The notes under the pieces are model-generated. The model worked only from the letters and a program-made list of their open reading frames with translations. It was not told the origin of the DNA and did not search any database. Source: JBBRSD01 sp038245725 (GTDB lineage Bacteria > Actinomycetota > Coriobacteriia > Anaerosomatales > JAAXUF01). From it: a stretch of DNA of 64,000 bases. Below are positions 27,870 through 36,080 of this stretch, in pieces. The stretch is from NCBI GenBank assembly GCA_038245725.1, contig JBBRSD010000007.1, positions 1 to 64,000 on the forward strand. Reading direction: 5' to 3'. The first letter of the stretch is position 1; each line of letters starts with the position of its first letter. The position numbers were made by a program, and so were the translations under genes.

Positions 27870-29015
27870 ATGCAGAAGAAATACCTCATGACACCGGGCC
27901 CGACGCCCGTACCCGCCGAGGTCATGCTCAAGATGGCCGCGCCAATCATCCATCACCGCACGCCGGACTTCTCGGCGGCGTTTGCCGAGTCCATCAAAGG
28001 CCTCAAGTACGTCTTCCAGACCGAGGGCGATGTGCTGCTCTTCGCGTCGTCGGGCACCGGCGTCATGGAGTCCGCGATTGTGAACTGCTTCTCGGCGGGG
28101 GATACCGTCATCGTGTGCCGCAACGGGAAGTTCGGCGACCGCCAGAAGAAGATCGCCGAGACGTACGGGCTGACCGTCGTCGACCTGCAGTACGGCTGGA
28201 CCGAAGTCGTGAAGCCAGCCGACGTCGCTGCGGCGCTCGCCGAGCACCCCGAGGCACGCGGCGTCATCGTCACGCAGTCCGAGACGTCGACCGGTGTGCT
28301 GAACGACGTGAAAGCGATCGGCGAGATCGTGGGACCGATGGAAGACGTCGTGCTCATCGTCGACTCGATCACCGGCATCGGCGCGGTCGAATGCAAGACC
28401 GACGAGTGGAATCTCGACGTGGTTATGACCGGGTCGCAGAAGGGGCTCATGCTCCCGCCGGGCTTGGCGGCGTGCACGGTCTCGAAGAAGGCGTGGCGTG
28501 CCTACGAGCGCTCGACTCTGCCGAAGTTCTACTTCGACTGGAAGCCGTATGCGAAGAACATCGCCAACGACACGACGCCGTTCACGCCCGCGGTCACGCT
28601 CGTCCTCGGCCTGAACGAGTCGCTCAAGATGATCCGCGAGGAGGGCCTCGAGAACACCATCATCCGCCACTCGCGCCTCGCCGAGGCCACGCGCAAGGGC
28701 TGCGAGGCCCTGGGCCTGAAGCTGTTCGCCCCGCCTGAGGGCCGCGGTTCCGCTGTGACGCCGGCGTGGGTGCCCGAGGGGATCGATGGCAAGAAGGTCG
28801 TCAGCATCCTCAAGAACAAGTACGGCGTCACCATCGCCGGCGGCCAGGACGACTACGTCGGCAAGATCATCCGCATCGGGCACCTGGGTTATTTCGGCGA
28901 GTTCGACATCATCACCACGCTCACGGCGCTCGAGATGACCCTCGCGGAGCTGGGCTTTGAATTCACCCGCGGGGCCGGCGTCGTCGCGGCCGAGACCGTA
29001 TTCATGGAAGGGTAG
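27870..29015 (+). CDS. Class V aminotransferase (serine-glyoxylate/alanine-glyoxylate type)
   Basis: A 381-residue PLP enzyme of the class V group: 'MTPGPTPVPAEVMLKMAAPIIHHRTPDF' start, 'LLFASSGTGVMESAIVNC', 'VTQSETSTGVLNDVKAI', 'LIVDSITGIGAVECKTDEWNLDVVMTGSQKGLMLPPGLA' with the PLP lysine in SQKG, and 'RIGHLGYFGEFDIITTLTALEM'. Its position nine bases before serA suggests a role in serine metabolism, either transamination of 3-phosphohydroxypyruvate in place of SerC or serine/pyruvate exchange. Homology alone cannot choose between these. It lies inside the T-box-controlled ilv/leu operon. Confidence 0.88.
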   Translation: MQKKYLMTPGPTPVPAEVMLKMAAPIIHHRTPDFSAAFAESIKGLKYVFQTEGDVLLFASSGTGVMESAIVNCFSAGDTVIVCRNGKFGDRQKKIAETYGLTVVDLQYGWTEVVKPADVAAALAEHPEARGVIVTQSETSTGVLNDVKAIGEIVGPMEDVVLIVDSITGIGAVECKTDEWNLDVVMTGSQKGLMLPPGLAACTVSKKAWRAYERSTLPKFYFDWKPYAKNIANDTTPFTPAVTLVLGLNESLKMIREEGLENTIIRHSRLAEATRKGCEALGLKLFAPPEGRGSAVTPAWVPEGIDGKKVVSILKNKYGVTIAGGQDDYVGKIIRIGHLGYFGEFDIITTLTALEMTLAELGFEFTRGAGVVAAETVFMEG

Positions 29016-29024
29016 GGAAGCACC

Positions 29025-30605
29025 ATGAAGGTACTTGTTGCCGAGCAGATCGCCGCCAGCGGCATCCAGCTCCTCAAGGACAAGTTCGATGTCGACGTGC
29101 GGACCGACCTGACGCCCGAGGAGCTGGTCACGGAGATTCCTGCCTACGACGCGCTCATCGTGCGCTCTGCCACGCAGGCTACGCGGGAGGTCATCGAGGC
29201 CGGCGTGAACCTCAAGATCATCGGACGCGCGGGTGTGGGCGTCGATAACGTCGATGTCGACGCCGCCACCGAGCGCGGCATCATCGTCTGCAACGCCCCG
29301 ACCTCCAACATCGTTTCCGCCGCCGAGCAGACGATGGCGCTCATGCTGGCAATCGCGCGCAAGACGCCGCAAGCGAGCGCGTCGATGCACGCAGGCAAGT
29401 GGGAGCGCTCCAAGTTCACCGGCGCCGAGCTCTACGAGAAGACGCTCGCCGTCATCGGCCTCGGCCGCATTGGATCGCTCGTGGCCGAGCGCGCGCGCGG
29501 ATTCGGCATGAAGCTCATCGGCTACGACCCGTACACCTCTGAAGAGCGTGCGGCCAAGATGGGCGTCACGCTCTACAACACCGTCGACGAGCTGCTGCCG
29601 CTCGCCGATTTCATCACCGTGCACCTGCCCAAGACCAAGGACACGATCGGGATGTTCGGGCCGGAGCAGTTCGCGAAGATGAAGGACGGCGTGCGCGTCG
29701 TCAACACCGCCCGCGGTGGCATCTACCAGATCCCGGCTCTTGCCGACGCGCTCAAGAGCGGTAAGGTCGCCGGCGCAGGTATCGACGTCTTCGAAGTCGA
29801 GCCCTCCACCGACTCGCCGCTCATCGATTTCGAGAACGTCGTGCTCACGCCGCACCTCGGCGCCTCGACCGCTGAGGCGCAGGACCGCGCCGGCGAGCAG
29901 ATCGCCGAGTACGTCGCGCTCGGCCTCGAGGGCCGCATGGTCCCCACGGCCGTAAACGTCGCGCCGGTACCGCAGGAGGTCATGGAGAAGGTCGGCCCCT
30001 ACATCGATCTGGCGCAGGACATGGGCACGATCATCGCGCAGCTCGCGCGCGGCGGCGTCGAGAAGCTCGACATCATGACCGTCGGCGCGCTTGCCGAGGA
30101 CGACACGCGCATCGTGCGCACGGCTGCGATCAAGGGCCTGCTGACCCGCGCGAGCGACGAGGGTGTCAACTTCGTCAACGCCGAGTACCTCGCCGAGCAG
30201 CGAGGCATCACCATCACCGAGACCAAGCGCGCCGAGACGCACGACTACGTCTCGATGCTCATCCTCCGCGCGGAGACTCCGCACGGCCCGGTCGAGATCG
30301 CCTCTGCGCTCATCGGCAAGAAGGACGAGCCGCGCATCGTGTCGCTGTTCGGCTACGACCTCGACATGGCGCCTGCCAAGAATATGGCGGTCTTCATCTA
30401 CCCCGACCGCCCCGGCATGATCGGCAAGGTCGGCACGACGCTCGGCGACGCAGGCGTCAACATCGGCTCGATGCAGGTCGGCCGCAAGGAAGCCGGTGGC
30501 CAGGCGCTCATGGCCATCACCGTCGACGCCGTGCTTTCGCCGGAGCTGCTGGCTGACATCTCGGCTGCGGCCGGCATGGACGACGCCTGGTACGTGGAGC
30601 TGTAG
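29025..30605 (+). CDS. serA: D-3-phosphoglycerate dehydrogenase
   Basis: SerA commits 3-phosphoglycerate to serine synthesis. The 526-residue long form has the catalytic/NAD core ('VIGLGRIGSLVAERARGFGMKLIGYDP', 'VNTARGGIYQIPALADAL', active-site His in 'TPHLGASTAEAQDRAG'), the intervening domain ('VPTAVNVAPVPQEVMEKVGPYIDLAQDMG') and a C-terminal ACT domain ('MAVFIYPDRPGMIGKVGTTLGDAGVNIGSMQVGR') that usually senses serine. GGGAAGC precedes the ATG. It is embedded between ilvC/aminotransferase and leuA, an unusual place for a serine gene. A 252-base gap with stem-loops separates it from leuA. Confidence 0.95.
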   Translation: MKVLVAEQIAASGIQLLKDKFDVDVRTDLTPEELVTEIPAYDALIVRSATQATREVIEAGVNLKIIGRAGVGVDNVDVDAATERGIIVCNAPTSNIVSAAEQTMALMLAIARKTPQASASMHAGKWERSKFTGAELYEKTLAVIGLGRIGSLVAERARGFGMKLIGYDPYTSEERAAKMGVTLYNTVDELLPLADFITVHLPKTKDTIGMFGPEQFAKMKDGVRVVNTARGGIYQIPALADALKSGKVAGAGIDVFEVEPSTDSPLIDFENVVLTPHLGASTAEAQDRAGEQIAEYVALGLEGRMVPTAVNVAPVPQEVMEKVGPYIDLAQDMGTIIAQLARGGVEKLDIMTVGALAEDDTRIVRTAAIKGLLTRASDEGVNFVNAEYLAEQRGITITETKRAETHDYVSMLILRAETPHGPVEIASALIGKKDEPRIVSLFGYDLDMAPAKNMAVFIYPDRPGMIGKVGTTLGDAGVNIGSMQVGRKEAGGQALMAITVDAVLSPELLADISAAAGMDDAWYVEL

Positions 30606-30664
30606 GGCATGACTCGCCGCCCTGGACATACCGGCACCCGCGCTCGCTCCAGCGCTTGTGGCGC

Positions 30665-30821
30665 GTCCATCGAAACCCCCGATGGACACGCCCCTCGCGA
30701 ATCGCTCAACGCGGGCACCAGCCTGTCCGGGGCCCCCATGTCCGCGCCGCAGATTCACCTACAGCAGGCTGGGCGACTTAGGTAGCCGGGCACCCGCGAT
30801 GCGTGCGGGTCCGGCAACCTA
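30665..30821 (+). promoter_or_regulatory. Two stem-loops between serA and leuA
   Basis: The first is a perfect 8-base-pair hairpin GTCCATCG-N7-CGATGGAC (30665-30687). The second is a long interrupted stem: TAGGT-a-GCCGG-gc-ACCCGC, 7-base loop, GCGGGT-CCGGC-a-ACCTA (30779-30821), ending about 20 bases before the leuA ribosome site. Neither has a T-run. They could tune read-through into leuA or stabilise the downstream message. No leucine-rich leader peptide is visible. Confidence 0.45.
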
Positions 30822-30857
30822 TCCGTCCATCCCAACGTACCAGGAGGGTCTGACACC

Positions 30858-32399
30858 ATGAGCGACAAGGTCTACATCTTCGATACGACCCTGCGCGACG
30901 GCGAGCAGTCGCCGGGCGCTTCCATGAATGCTGAGGAGAAGCTCGAGATCGCGCGCCAGCTCATCAGGCTCGGCGTCGACGTGATCGAGGCGGGCTTCCC
31001 GATCTCAAGCCCCGGCGACTTTGAGAGCGTCCGTCGCATCGGTGCCGAGGTGGGGGACGCTGCTGTCGTCTGCGGCCTGTCCCGTGCGATCCCGAAGGAC
31101 ATCGAGACGGCGGCTGCCGCGCTTGCGACCGCGAAGCGTCCGCGCATCCACACCGGCATCGGCGTCTCCGTCAGCCACCTGCGCGACAAACTGCGCATCA
31201 GCGAGGACGAGGCGGTCGAGCGCGCTGTCGCCGCGGTCAAGCTTGCCCGCACGTTCGTTGAAGACGTCGAGTTCTACGCCGAAGACGCCGGCCGAGCCGT
31301 GCCTGCGTTCCTTCACCGCATGATCGAGGCTACCATCGCGGCCGGTGCGACCGTCGTCAACATCCCTGACACCACGGGTTACACGTATCCCGAGGAGTTC
31401 GGCGCGCTCATCGCCGGGCTCGCGAACAGCGTTCGCGGCATCGAGGACGTCATCATCTCAGTGCACTGCCATAACGACCTCGGCATGGCGACCGCGAATG
31501 CGCTTGCGGGCGTGAAGGCGGGAGCGCGCCAGATCGAATGCACCGTCAACGGCATCGGCGAGCGCGCGGGCAACACGTCGATGGAGGAGGTCGTCATGGC
31601 GATTCGCCAGCGCGGCGACATCCTCGGCGTGCATACCAGCATCAACACCCGCGAGATCATGCGCACGTCTCGGCTGGTGAGCAGCATTACGGGCATCCGT
31701 GTGCAGCCGAACAAGGCGATCGTGGGCGCGAACGCGTTCGCGCACAGCTCCGGCATCCACCAGGACGGTGTGCTCAAGGAGCGCTCCACCTACGAGATCA
31801 TCGACCCGGTCGACGTGGGCGCGGGCGGCTCGGAGATCGTGCTGACGGCGCGGTCCGGGCGCCACGCGCTGAAGCACCGCCTCGAGGAGCTCGGCTACGT
31901 CCTGCCTGACGAGGAGTTCGAACGCGTGCACACGGCATTCCTCGAGCTGGCCGACAAGAAGAAGGAGGTCTTCGACGAGGACCTCGAGGTGCTCGTGGGC
32001 GAGAGCGAGCGGACGATCAATGAGGTATTCCACCTCGAGCAGGTTCACTTCACAAGCGGTGAGCCGGGAATCCCTACGGCTACCGTCGAGCTCGTGAACA
32101 AGGACGGCGAGCATTTCATCGACTCGAGCCACGGCACCGGCCCCGTCGACGCGGTCTACAAGGCGATCAACCGCATCGTCCACGTCGAGAACGAGCTCTC
32201 CGAGTTCTCGGTTCAGGCCGTTACGCGCGGCATCGATGCGCTGGGCGAGGTCACGATCCGCGTCACATCGCCCGACGGCCGAATCTTCACCGGCCGAGGC
32301 GCGCACTCTGACATCATCGTTGCGTCCGCTAAGGCCTATACCAACGCGCTCAACCGCTTGCTCGTGGCCACCGATCGCACCGTCGCCGACGAGATCTAA
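30858..32399 (+). CDS. leuA: 2-isopropylmalate synthase
   Basis: LeuA condenses 2-oxoisovalerate with acetyl-CoA, the first step of leucine synthesis. The 513 residues start MSDKVYIFDTTLRDGEQSPG, followed by the metal site 'ISVHCHNDLGMATANALAGVKAG' and 'CTVNGIGERAGNTSMEEVVMA'; 'NAFAHSSGIHQDGVLK' marks the subdomain. The C-terminal regulatory domain (about residues 390-505, 'VHFTSGEPGIPTATVELVNKDGE ... FTGRGAHSDIIVASAKAYTNALNRLL') normally binds leucine for feedback inhibition. CAGGAGGG precedes the ATG. It differs from the CimA paralogue at 42351 in substrate-pocket sequence. Confidence 0.95.
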   Translation: MSDKVYIFDTTLRDGEQSPGASMNAEEKLEIARQLIRLGVDVIEAGFPISSPGDFESVRRIGAEVGDAAVVCGLSRAIPKDIETAAAALATAKRPRIHTGIGVSVSHLRDKLRISEDEAVERAVAAVKLARTFVEDVEFYAEDAGRAVPAFLHRMIEATIAAGATVVNIPDTTGYTYPEEFGALIAGLANSVRGIEDVIISVHCHNDLGMATANALAGVKAGARQIECTVNGIGERAGNTSMEEVVMAIRQRGDILGVHTSINTREIMRTSRLVSSITGIRVQPNKAIVGANAFAHSSGIHQDGVLKERSTYEIIDPVDVGAGGSEIVLTARSGRHALKHRLEELGYVLPDEEFERVHTAFLELADKKKEVFDEDLEVLVGESERTINEVFHLEQVHFTSGEPGIPTATVELVNKDGEHFIDSSHGTGPVDAVYKAINRIVHVENELSEFSVQAVTRGIDALGEVTIRVTSPDGRIFTGRGAHSDIIVASAKAYTNALNRLLVATDRTVADEI

Positions 32400-32476
32400 G
32401 CACCGTCCGGCGCCAAGCCGGGTGCGCTGGGTAGATGACCGACATACATCAAGTACGCGTGCCGAAGGAGCATTCC

Positions 32477-33745
32477 ATGACCCGCCCCATGACCATTACC
32501 GAGAAGATCCTCGCGGCCCATGCAGGTCTACCTGAGGTCGAGCCCGGCCAGCTGATCAACTGCAAGCTCGATATCGTGCTCGCAAACGATGTCACCGCGC
32601 CCATCTCCATCAAGGAGTTCGCGAAGATCGGCGTGGGCAAGGTATGGGACCCCACCAAGATCGCGCTCGTGCCCGACCACTACACACCCAACAAGGACAT
32701 CAAGTCCGCCGAGCAGGCCAAGATGGTGCGCGAATTCGCCCGCGAGCAGCACATCACGCACTACTACGAGATCGGCTGTATGGGCGTCGAGCATGCGCTC
32801 CTGCCCGAGCAGGGCGTAGTGGGTGCCGGCGACGTGATCATCGGCGCGGACTCGCACACCTGCACGTATGGCGCGCTCGGCGCCTTCGCGACCGGCGTCG
32901 GTTCGACCGACGCGGCGGTGGGCATGGCGACCGGCGAGGCGTGGTTCAAGGTACCCGCATCCATCAAGTTTAGCCTCACAGGCGCGCTCGCGCCTTGGGT
33001 GTGCGGCAAGGACATCATCCTGCACATCATCGGCATGATCGGCGTCGACGGAGCGCTCTATCAGTCGATGGAGTTCACCGGCGATACCATCGAAGGTCTC
33101 GGCATGGATGACCGCATGACGATATGCAACATGGCCATCGAGGCGGGTGGCAAGTCCGGCATCATCGCCGTCGATGACACGACGCGCGCGTACATGACCG
33201 GTCGCATGGAGAGGCCGTGGACCGAGTACTACAGCGACCCGGAGGCGACCTACGCCGCCGTCTACGAGATCGATGCGGCCATGATCGTCCCAACCGTCGC
33301 ATTCCCGCACCTCCCCAGCAACACCCGCCCGGTCACCGAGGCGCGCGACGTCTGGGTCGACCAGGTGGTGATCGGCAGCTGCACGAACGGCCGCATCGAG
33401 GACCTGCGCATCGCAGCGTCGGTGCTCAAAGGCCACAAGGTGCACGAGAACGTGCGCACGATCATCATCCCTGCCACGCAGGAGATTTACCGACAGGCGA
33501 TGCACGAGGGGCTCTTCGACATCTTCCTCGATGCGAACGCCGCGGTCTCCACGCCGACGTGCGGGCCGTGTCTGGGCGGGCATATGGGTATCCTCGCAGC
33601 AGGGGAGAGGGCACTCGCAACGACGAACCGCAACTTCGTCGGCCGAATGGGGGACCCGACGTCTGAGGTCTACCTCGCATCACCGGCCGTAGCTGCGGCG
33701 ACTGCTGTCTTGGGGCACATCGGGCTGCCAGAGGACTTGGTCTGA
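32477..33745 (+). CDS. leuC: 3-isopropylmalate dehydratase large subunit
   Basis: An aconitase-family [4Fe-4S] enzyme subunit (422 residues, archaeal/LeuC2-like short form). Seen: 'IGADSHTCTYGALGAFATGVGSTD', cluster ligands in 'VIGSCTNGRIEDLRIAA' and 'STPTCGPCLGGHMGIL', and the end 'GDPTSEVYLASPAVAAATAVLGHI'. The start ATG has CGAAGGAG upstream; a 14-residue in-frame extension lacks one. Its partner leuD lies 6 kb downstream at 39713, separated by the cytochrome block, although the two subunits act as a complex. It is the last gene of the T-box operon. Confidence 0.95.
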   Translation: MTRPMTITEKILAAHAGLPEVEPGQLINCKLDIVLANDVTAPISIKEFAKIGVGKVWDPTKIALVPDHYTPNKDIKSAEQAKMVREFAREQHITHYYEIGCMGVEHALLPEQGVVGAGDVIIGADSHTCTYGALGAFATGVGSTDAAVGMATGEAWFKVPASIKFSLTGALAPWVCGKDIILHIIGMIGVDGALYQSMEFTGDTIEGLGMDDRMTICNMAIEAGGKSGIIAVDDTTRAYMTGRMERPWTEYYSDPEATYAAVYEIDAAMIVPTVAFPHLPSNTRPVTEARDVWVDQVVIGSCTNGRIEDLRIAASVLKGHKVHENVRTIIIPATQEIYRQAMHEGLFDIFLDANAAVSTPTCGPCLGGHMGILAAGERALATTNRNFVGRMGDPTSEVYLASPAVAAATAVLGHIGLPEDLV

Positions 33746-33816
33746 AGGTTGCTTAACTTCGGCGAGATGTGATGACGGTGTGTGTTTCGTACCTGAATCG
33801 ATGTTAACGGTGTCAA

Positions 33817-33834
33817 TTGGTACGACAGGTGCAT
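33817..33834 (+). promoter_or_regulatory. Sigma-54-like (-24/-12) promoter of TPR/NHL pair
   Basis: TTGGTACGACAGGTGCAT: GG at 33819-33820 and GC at 33831-33832, exactly ten bases apart, within a TGGTACG-N4-GTGCA frame (consensus TGGCACG-N4-TTGCW, 10 of 12 positions). It lies 50 bases before the TTG start at 33884. A near-identical element, including the flanking GGTGTCA and a downstream TTGC, is found at 37295-37311. The identification is by pattern; no rpoN gene is in the window. Confidence 0.55.
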
Positions 33835-33883
33835 TGCACGCGTGGGGTGACCGCGTGTTCCCGTAGAGCAGAGAGGGCATGAC

Positions 33884-34612
33884 TTGAGCGATGAAGCGAG
33901 AGAAGAACTGATGTCTGAGCAAGATCCCGCGGCCGAGGAGGGGGTTTCGGAAGGGGTGGCAGATGGCGGCGGCCCCCGCCGCTCGCCGCTGAACCTGATC
34001 CTCGCCGTCGCCCTCATCGTTCTCCTGGTCGGCGTCGGCGTCGCGGTGTTCTTCGTGGTGCAGGTCGCCACGACGAGCCATCAGCCGCAGACAATGACGG
34101 ACCTGCAGGTCCAGCAGCTTCAGCAGCAAATCAAGAAGACTCCTCAGAACGGGACCCTGTACCTTCAGCTCGCATCCGAGTTCTACAACGTGCAGGCGTA
34201 CGACAAGGCGCTCCAGGCCCTCAAGGATCTGCAAAGTATCAATCCCACGGGGGCGACTCTTGCGGAGAGTATCTATGCGCAGGGCAGAATCACTGAGGTG
34301 CGCGGCGACAAGAACGCGGCGCTGGACGATTACCTCAAGTCCGTCAGCGTCACCGAGACGGCGGAAGCCAGGTGGGCGCTCGGGAATCTGTACCTCGATC
34401 AGAAGAAGTATGTCGATGCCGCCAAGGACTTCGAGCACTACGTGGTGCTCGTCCCCGGCGATGCGGGTGGATTTGCGAAGCTCGGAGCCGCTTACGAGGG
34501 CGCGGCGGATACACAAAAGGCACTCGCCGCGTACCGGAAGTCGAACGCGTTCATCCCCAATCAGCCGGCGGTAGTGGCTGCGATCAAGCGACTGGAAGGT
34601 AAGAAGCAATGA
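33884..34612 (+). CDS. Membrane-anchored TPR protein
   Basis: A 242-residue protein: acidic cytoplasmic N-terminus (residues 1-35), one membrane helix (about 36-63, 'NLILAVALIVLLVGVGVAVFFVVQV'), then about four TPR units outside ('TLYLQLASEFYNVQAYDKALQALKDL', 'AESIYAQGRITEVRGDKNAALDDYLKS', 'ARWALGNLYLDQKKYVDAAKDFEHY', 'GFAKLGAAYEGAADTQKALAAYRKS'). TTG start with AGAGAGGG upstream; ATG at 33911 is the alternative. The layout recalls CcmI/NrfG-type TPR proteins that hold apocytochromes for heme attachment. Its stop overlaps the NHL protein gene by four bases. Confidence 0.75.
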   Translation: MSDEAREELMSEQDPAAEEGVSEGVADGGGPRRSPLNLILAVALIVLLVGVGVAVFFVVQVATTSHQPQTMTDLQVQQLQQQIKKTPQNGTLYLQLASEFYNVQAYDKALQALKDLQSINPTGATLAESIYAQGRITEVRGDKNAALDDYLKSVSVTETAEARWALGNLYLDQKKYVDAAKDFEHYVVLVPGDAGGFAKLGAAYEGAADTQKALAAYRKSNAFIPNQPAVVAAIKRLEGKKQ

Positions 34613-35667
34613 CAAGCGCTGTCAACGAGCAGGCCAACCCTCGCCGTAGAAGCACGAGTATGGTTCTGCTGGCCGCGGTCATCATCCTTTTGCTTCTTCT
34701 CTGCGGCATTCTCTACACGTTGTGGAGCCTGGTCAACGTACCGGAGCGCAAAGCTGTTCTCACCCAGCAAAAGGGCGTTGTCGTAGCGTTTCAGGCCCTC
34801 TCCGGTTCGTTCGGACTCCTGGACCATCCCCTGGGTGTCGCCTACGATCGCGTCAACGACAAGATCTACGCGACGGAACCCGTGGCTGGCAAGGTGCTCG
34901 TCTTTGACGGGAACGGCAGGAACGGCAAGATCTTCGTCCAAGATGAGAGCCGACAGACCAAAGCAGCACAAATCGCCACGACCACCGTGAGTTCACCCGA
35001 GGGCGTTGATGTCGGCCCGGATGGCTCGGTCTACATCGCTGACCCAGTGAAGGGTGCCGTCTTGGTCTTCGGGCCTGACGGCCACAAGATCCGCCAGATG
35101 CCGTTTGCGAAGCCGGCCAGAGTCACCGTTGTGGGCAACCGTCTCTACATCCTGTTGTCACCGGGGCAACTCGTCGTCACGGACCTCAACGGCAATGTGG
35201 TCAATCGTTTCGGCACTCGTTCGGGCCAACGCGGGAGTGGGTTGGAGAGTCTCTACGGACCGACCGGCGTGGCGGTGGACACGAATAGAACCTCCTACAT
35301 CACGGACTCCGAGAACTTCCGTATCATCGCACTGGATTCCACGCTCACCGCAACGTGGGTATCCGGACAGCCGGGGAGCTCGGAAGCGTCCATGGCCGCG
35401 CGAAGCCTCGAACTTCCGACAGGCATCACGCTTGGCGGCGACGGCAACCTCTACGTGGTTGACGGCATGGGTAGTCGAATCCTGGTCTACAACCGGGCTG
35501 GTCAGCAGATTGCGCCGCCGCTCAGCGCGGGTGGCAGCGGAGACGACCAACTTCGTCTGCCGCAAAGCATCTACTGGATGAAGGGCGATCTGTTCGTGAT
35601 CGCCGATCAGTATCACAATCGCATCGTTGGCTTTCGCCTCACCCCGCAGCCATTCGGACAGAAATAG
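34609..35667 (+). CDS. Membrane-anchored NHL-repeat beta-propeller protein (copy 1)
   Basis: A 352-residue protein with an N-terminal anchor (about residues 17-43, 'MVLLAAVIILLLLLCGILYTLW') and six or so NHL repeats facing outward: 'LDHPLGVAYDRVNDKIYATEPVAGKVLVFD', 'SSPEGVDVGPDGSVYIADPVKGAVLVFG', 'LYGPTGVAVDTNRTSYITDSENFRII', 'LELPTGITLGGDGNLYVVDGMGSRILVYN', 'LRLPQSIYWMKGDLFVIADQYHNRIVGF'. Translation is coupled to the TPR gene. A second protein of the same design is coupled to the large heme surface protein at 48314, so the pairing with cytochromes recurs. It has no heme motif itself. Confidence 0.82.
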   Translation: MTSAVNEQANPRRRSTSMVLLAAVIILLLLLCGILYTLWSLVNVPERKAVLTQQKGVVVAFQALSGSFGLLDHPLGVAYDRVNDKIYATEPVAGKVLVFDGNGRNGKIFVQDESRQTKAAQIATTTVSSPEGVDVGPDGSVYIADPVKGAVLVFGPDGHKIRQMPFAKPARVTVVGNRLYILLSPGQLVVTDLNGNVVNRFGTRSGQRGSGLESLYGPTGVAVDTNRTSYITDSENFRIIALDSTLTATWVSGQPGSSEASMAARSLELPTGITLGGDGNLYVVDGMGSRILVYNRAGQQIAPPLSAGGSGDDQLRLPQSIYWMKGDLFVIADQYHNRIVGFRLTPQPFGQK

Positions 35668-35771
35668 CAGTAACGTCCTGACACGTTGTTGAAACCGGGC
35701 ACCGCTGAGACCGGCGGTCGACCTCCGAGTGCACCGTGCGGACTACAATGATCGCAAGCTGGAGATTCAGA

Positions 35772-35806
35772 CGAGGAGCGCCGTCAGGCGCTCCTCGTTG
35801 TTGTTG
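35772..35806 (+). terminator. Intrinsic terminator after the NHL gene
   Basis: A perfect 11-base-pair stem CGAGGAGCGCC with loop GTCA and partner GGCGCTCCTCG (35772-35797), followed by TTGTTGTTGT. It closes the TPR-NHL transcription unit and isolates the cytochrome gene downstream. Confidence 0.85.
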
Positions 35807-35843
35807 TAGGCCAGCCTGACCAGCAGGGTAGCCCCGAGCGACG

Positions 35844-35874
35844 CTCAATGAACTCATGAATTCCTCATGAATTA
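35844..35874 (+). repeat. 11-base tandem repeat upstream of cytochrome promoter
   Basis: Two nearly identical units, CTCATGAATTC (35853-35863) and CTCATGAATTA (35864-35874), follow a partial third, CTCAATGAA (35844-35852). The 11-base period places them on one face of the helix, the arrangement bound by OmpR/PhoB-type response regulators. They end 17 bases before the -24 element. Confidence 0.6.
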
Positions 35875-35890
35875 CACAATCACGCGAAGT

Positions 35891-35907
35891 GGGCATGGCT
35901 CTTGCTT
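35891..35907 (+). promoter_or_regulatory. Sigma-54-like (-24/-12) promoter of hexaheme cytochrome
   Basis: GGGCATGGCTCTTGCTT: GG at 35892-35893 and GC at 35904-35905, ten bases between; matches TGGCACG-N4-TTGCW at 10 of 12 positions, with an exact TTGCT. Transcription would start near 35917, giving a 160-base leader. Found by pattern only. Confidence 0.55.
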
Positions 35908-36080
35908 TTCGATGTTCGATTAACGTTTCTTGTCGAGTTGTGGTCGACGGATAGAGGTGATGTGGAGTCATTCTGAAGAGCGTCGAACTCGTGGATGGGT
36001 TTGCACTGAGAAAGCGCACCAAGTTTCCTTCACCAAGCAAAGGCAGAAACGCAAACAAGCACTAAGGGAGGATCCAGATA

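Larger units (their letters stand above)
35668..36080 (+). other. Regulatory gap before the hexaheme cytochrome gene
   Basis: A 413-base region with no gene. In order it holds a strong terminator (35772-35806), an 11-base tandem repeat (35844-35874), a sigma-54-like promoter (35891-35907) and a leader of about 165 bases ending in the ribosome site AAGGGAGGATCC before the ATG at 36081. The region is AT-rich compared with its surroundings. Confidence 0.7.

Noticed and set aside
30658..30861. Leucine-rich leader peptide for leuA attenuation
   Set aside because: The open frame here has no run of Leu codons and ends inside the leuA start, so classical attenuation is not supported.
36020..36080. 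Cyclic-dinucleotide (GEMM) riboswitch before the hexaheme cytochrome
   Set aside because: AGCAAAGGC and CGCAAA pieces recall GEMM, and such switches occur before cytochromes elsewhere, but the paired stems and tetraloop-receptor layout are missing and the pieces lie too close to the start codon.
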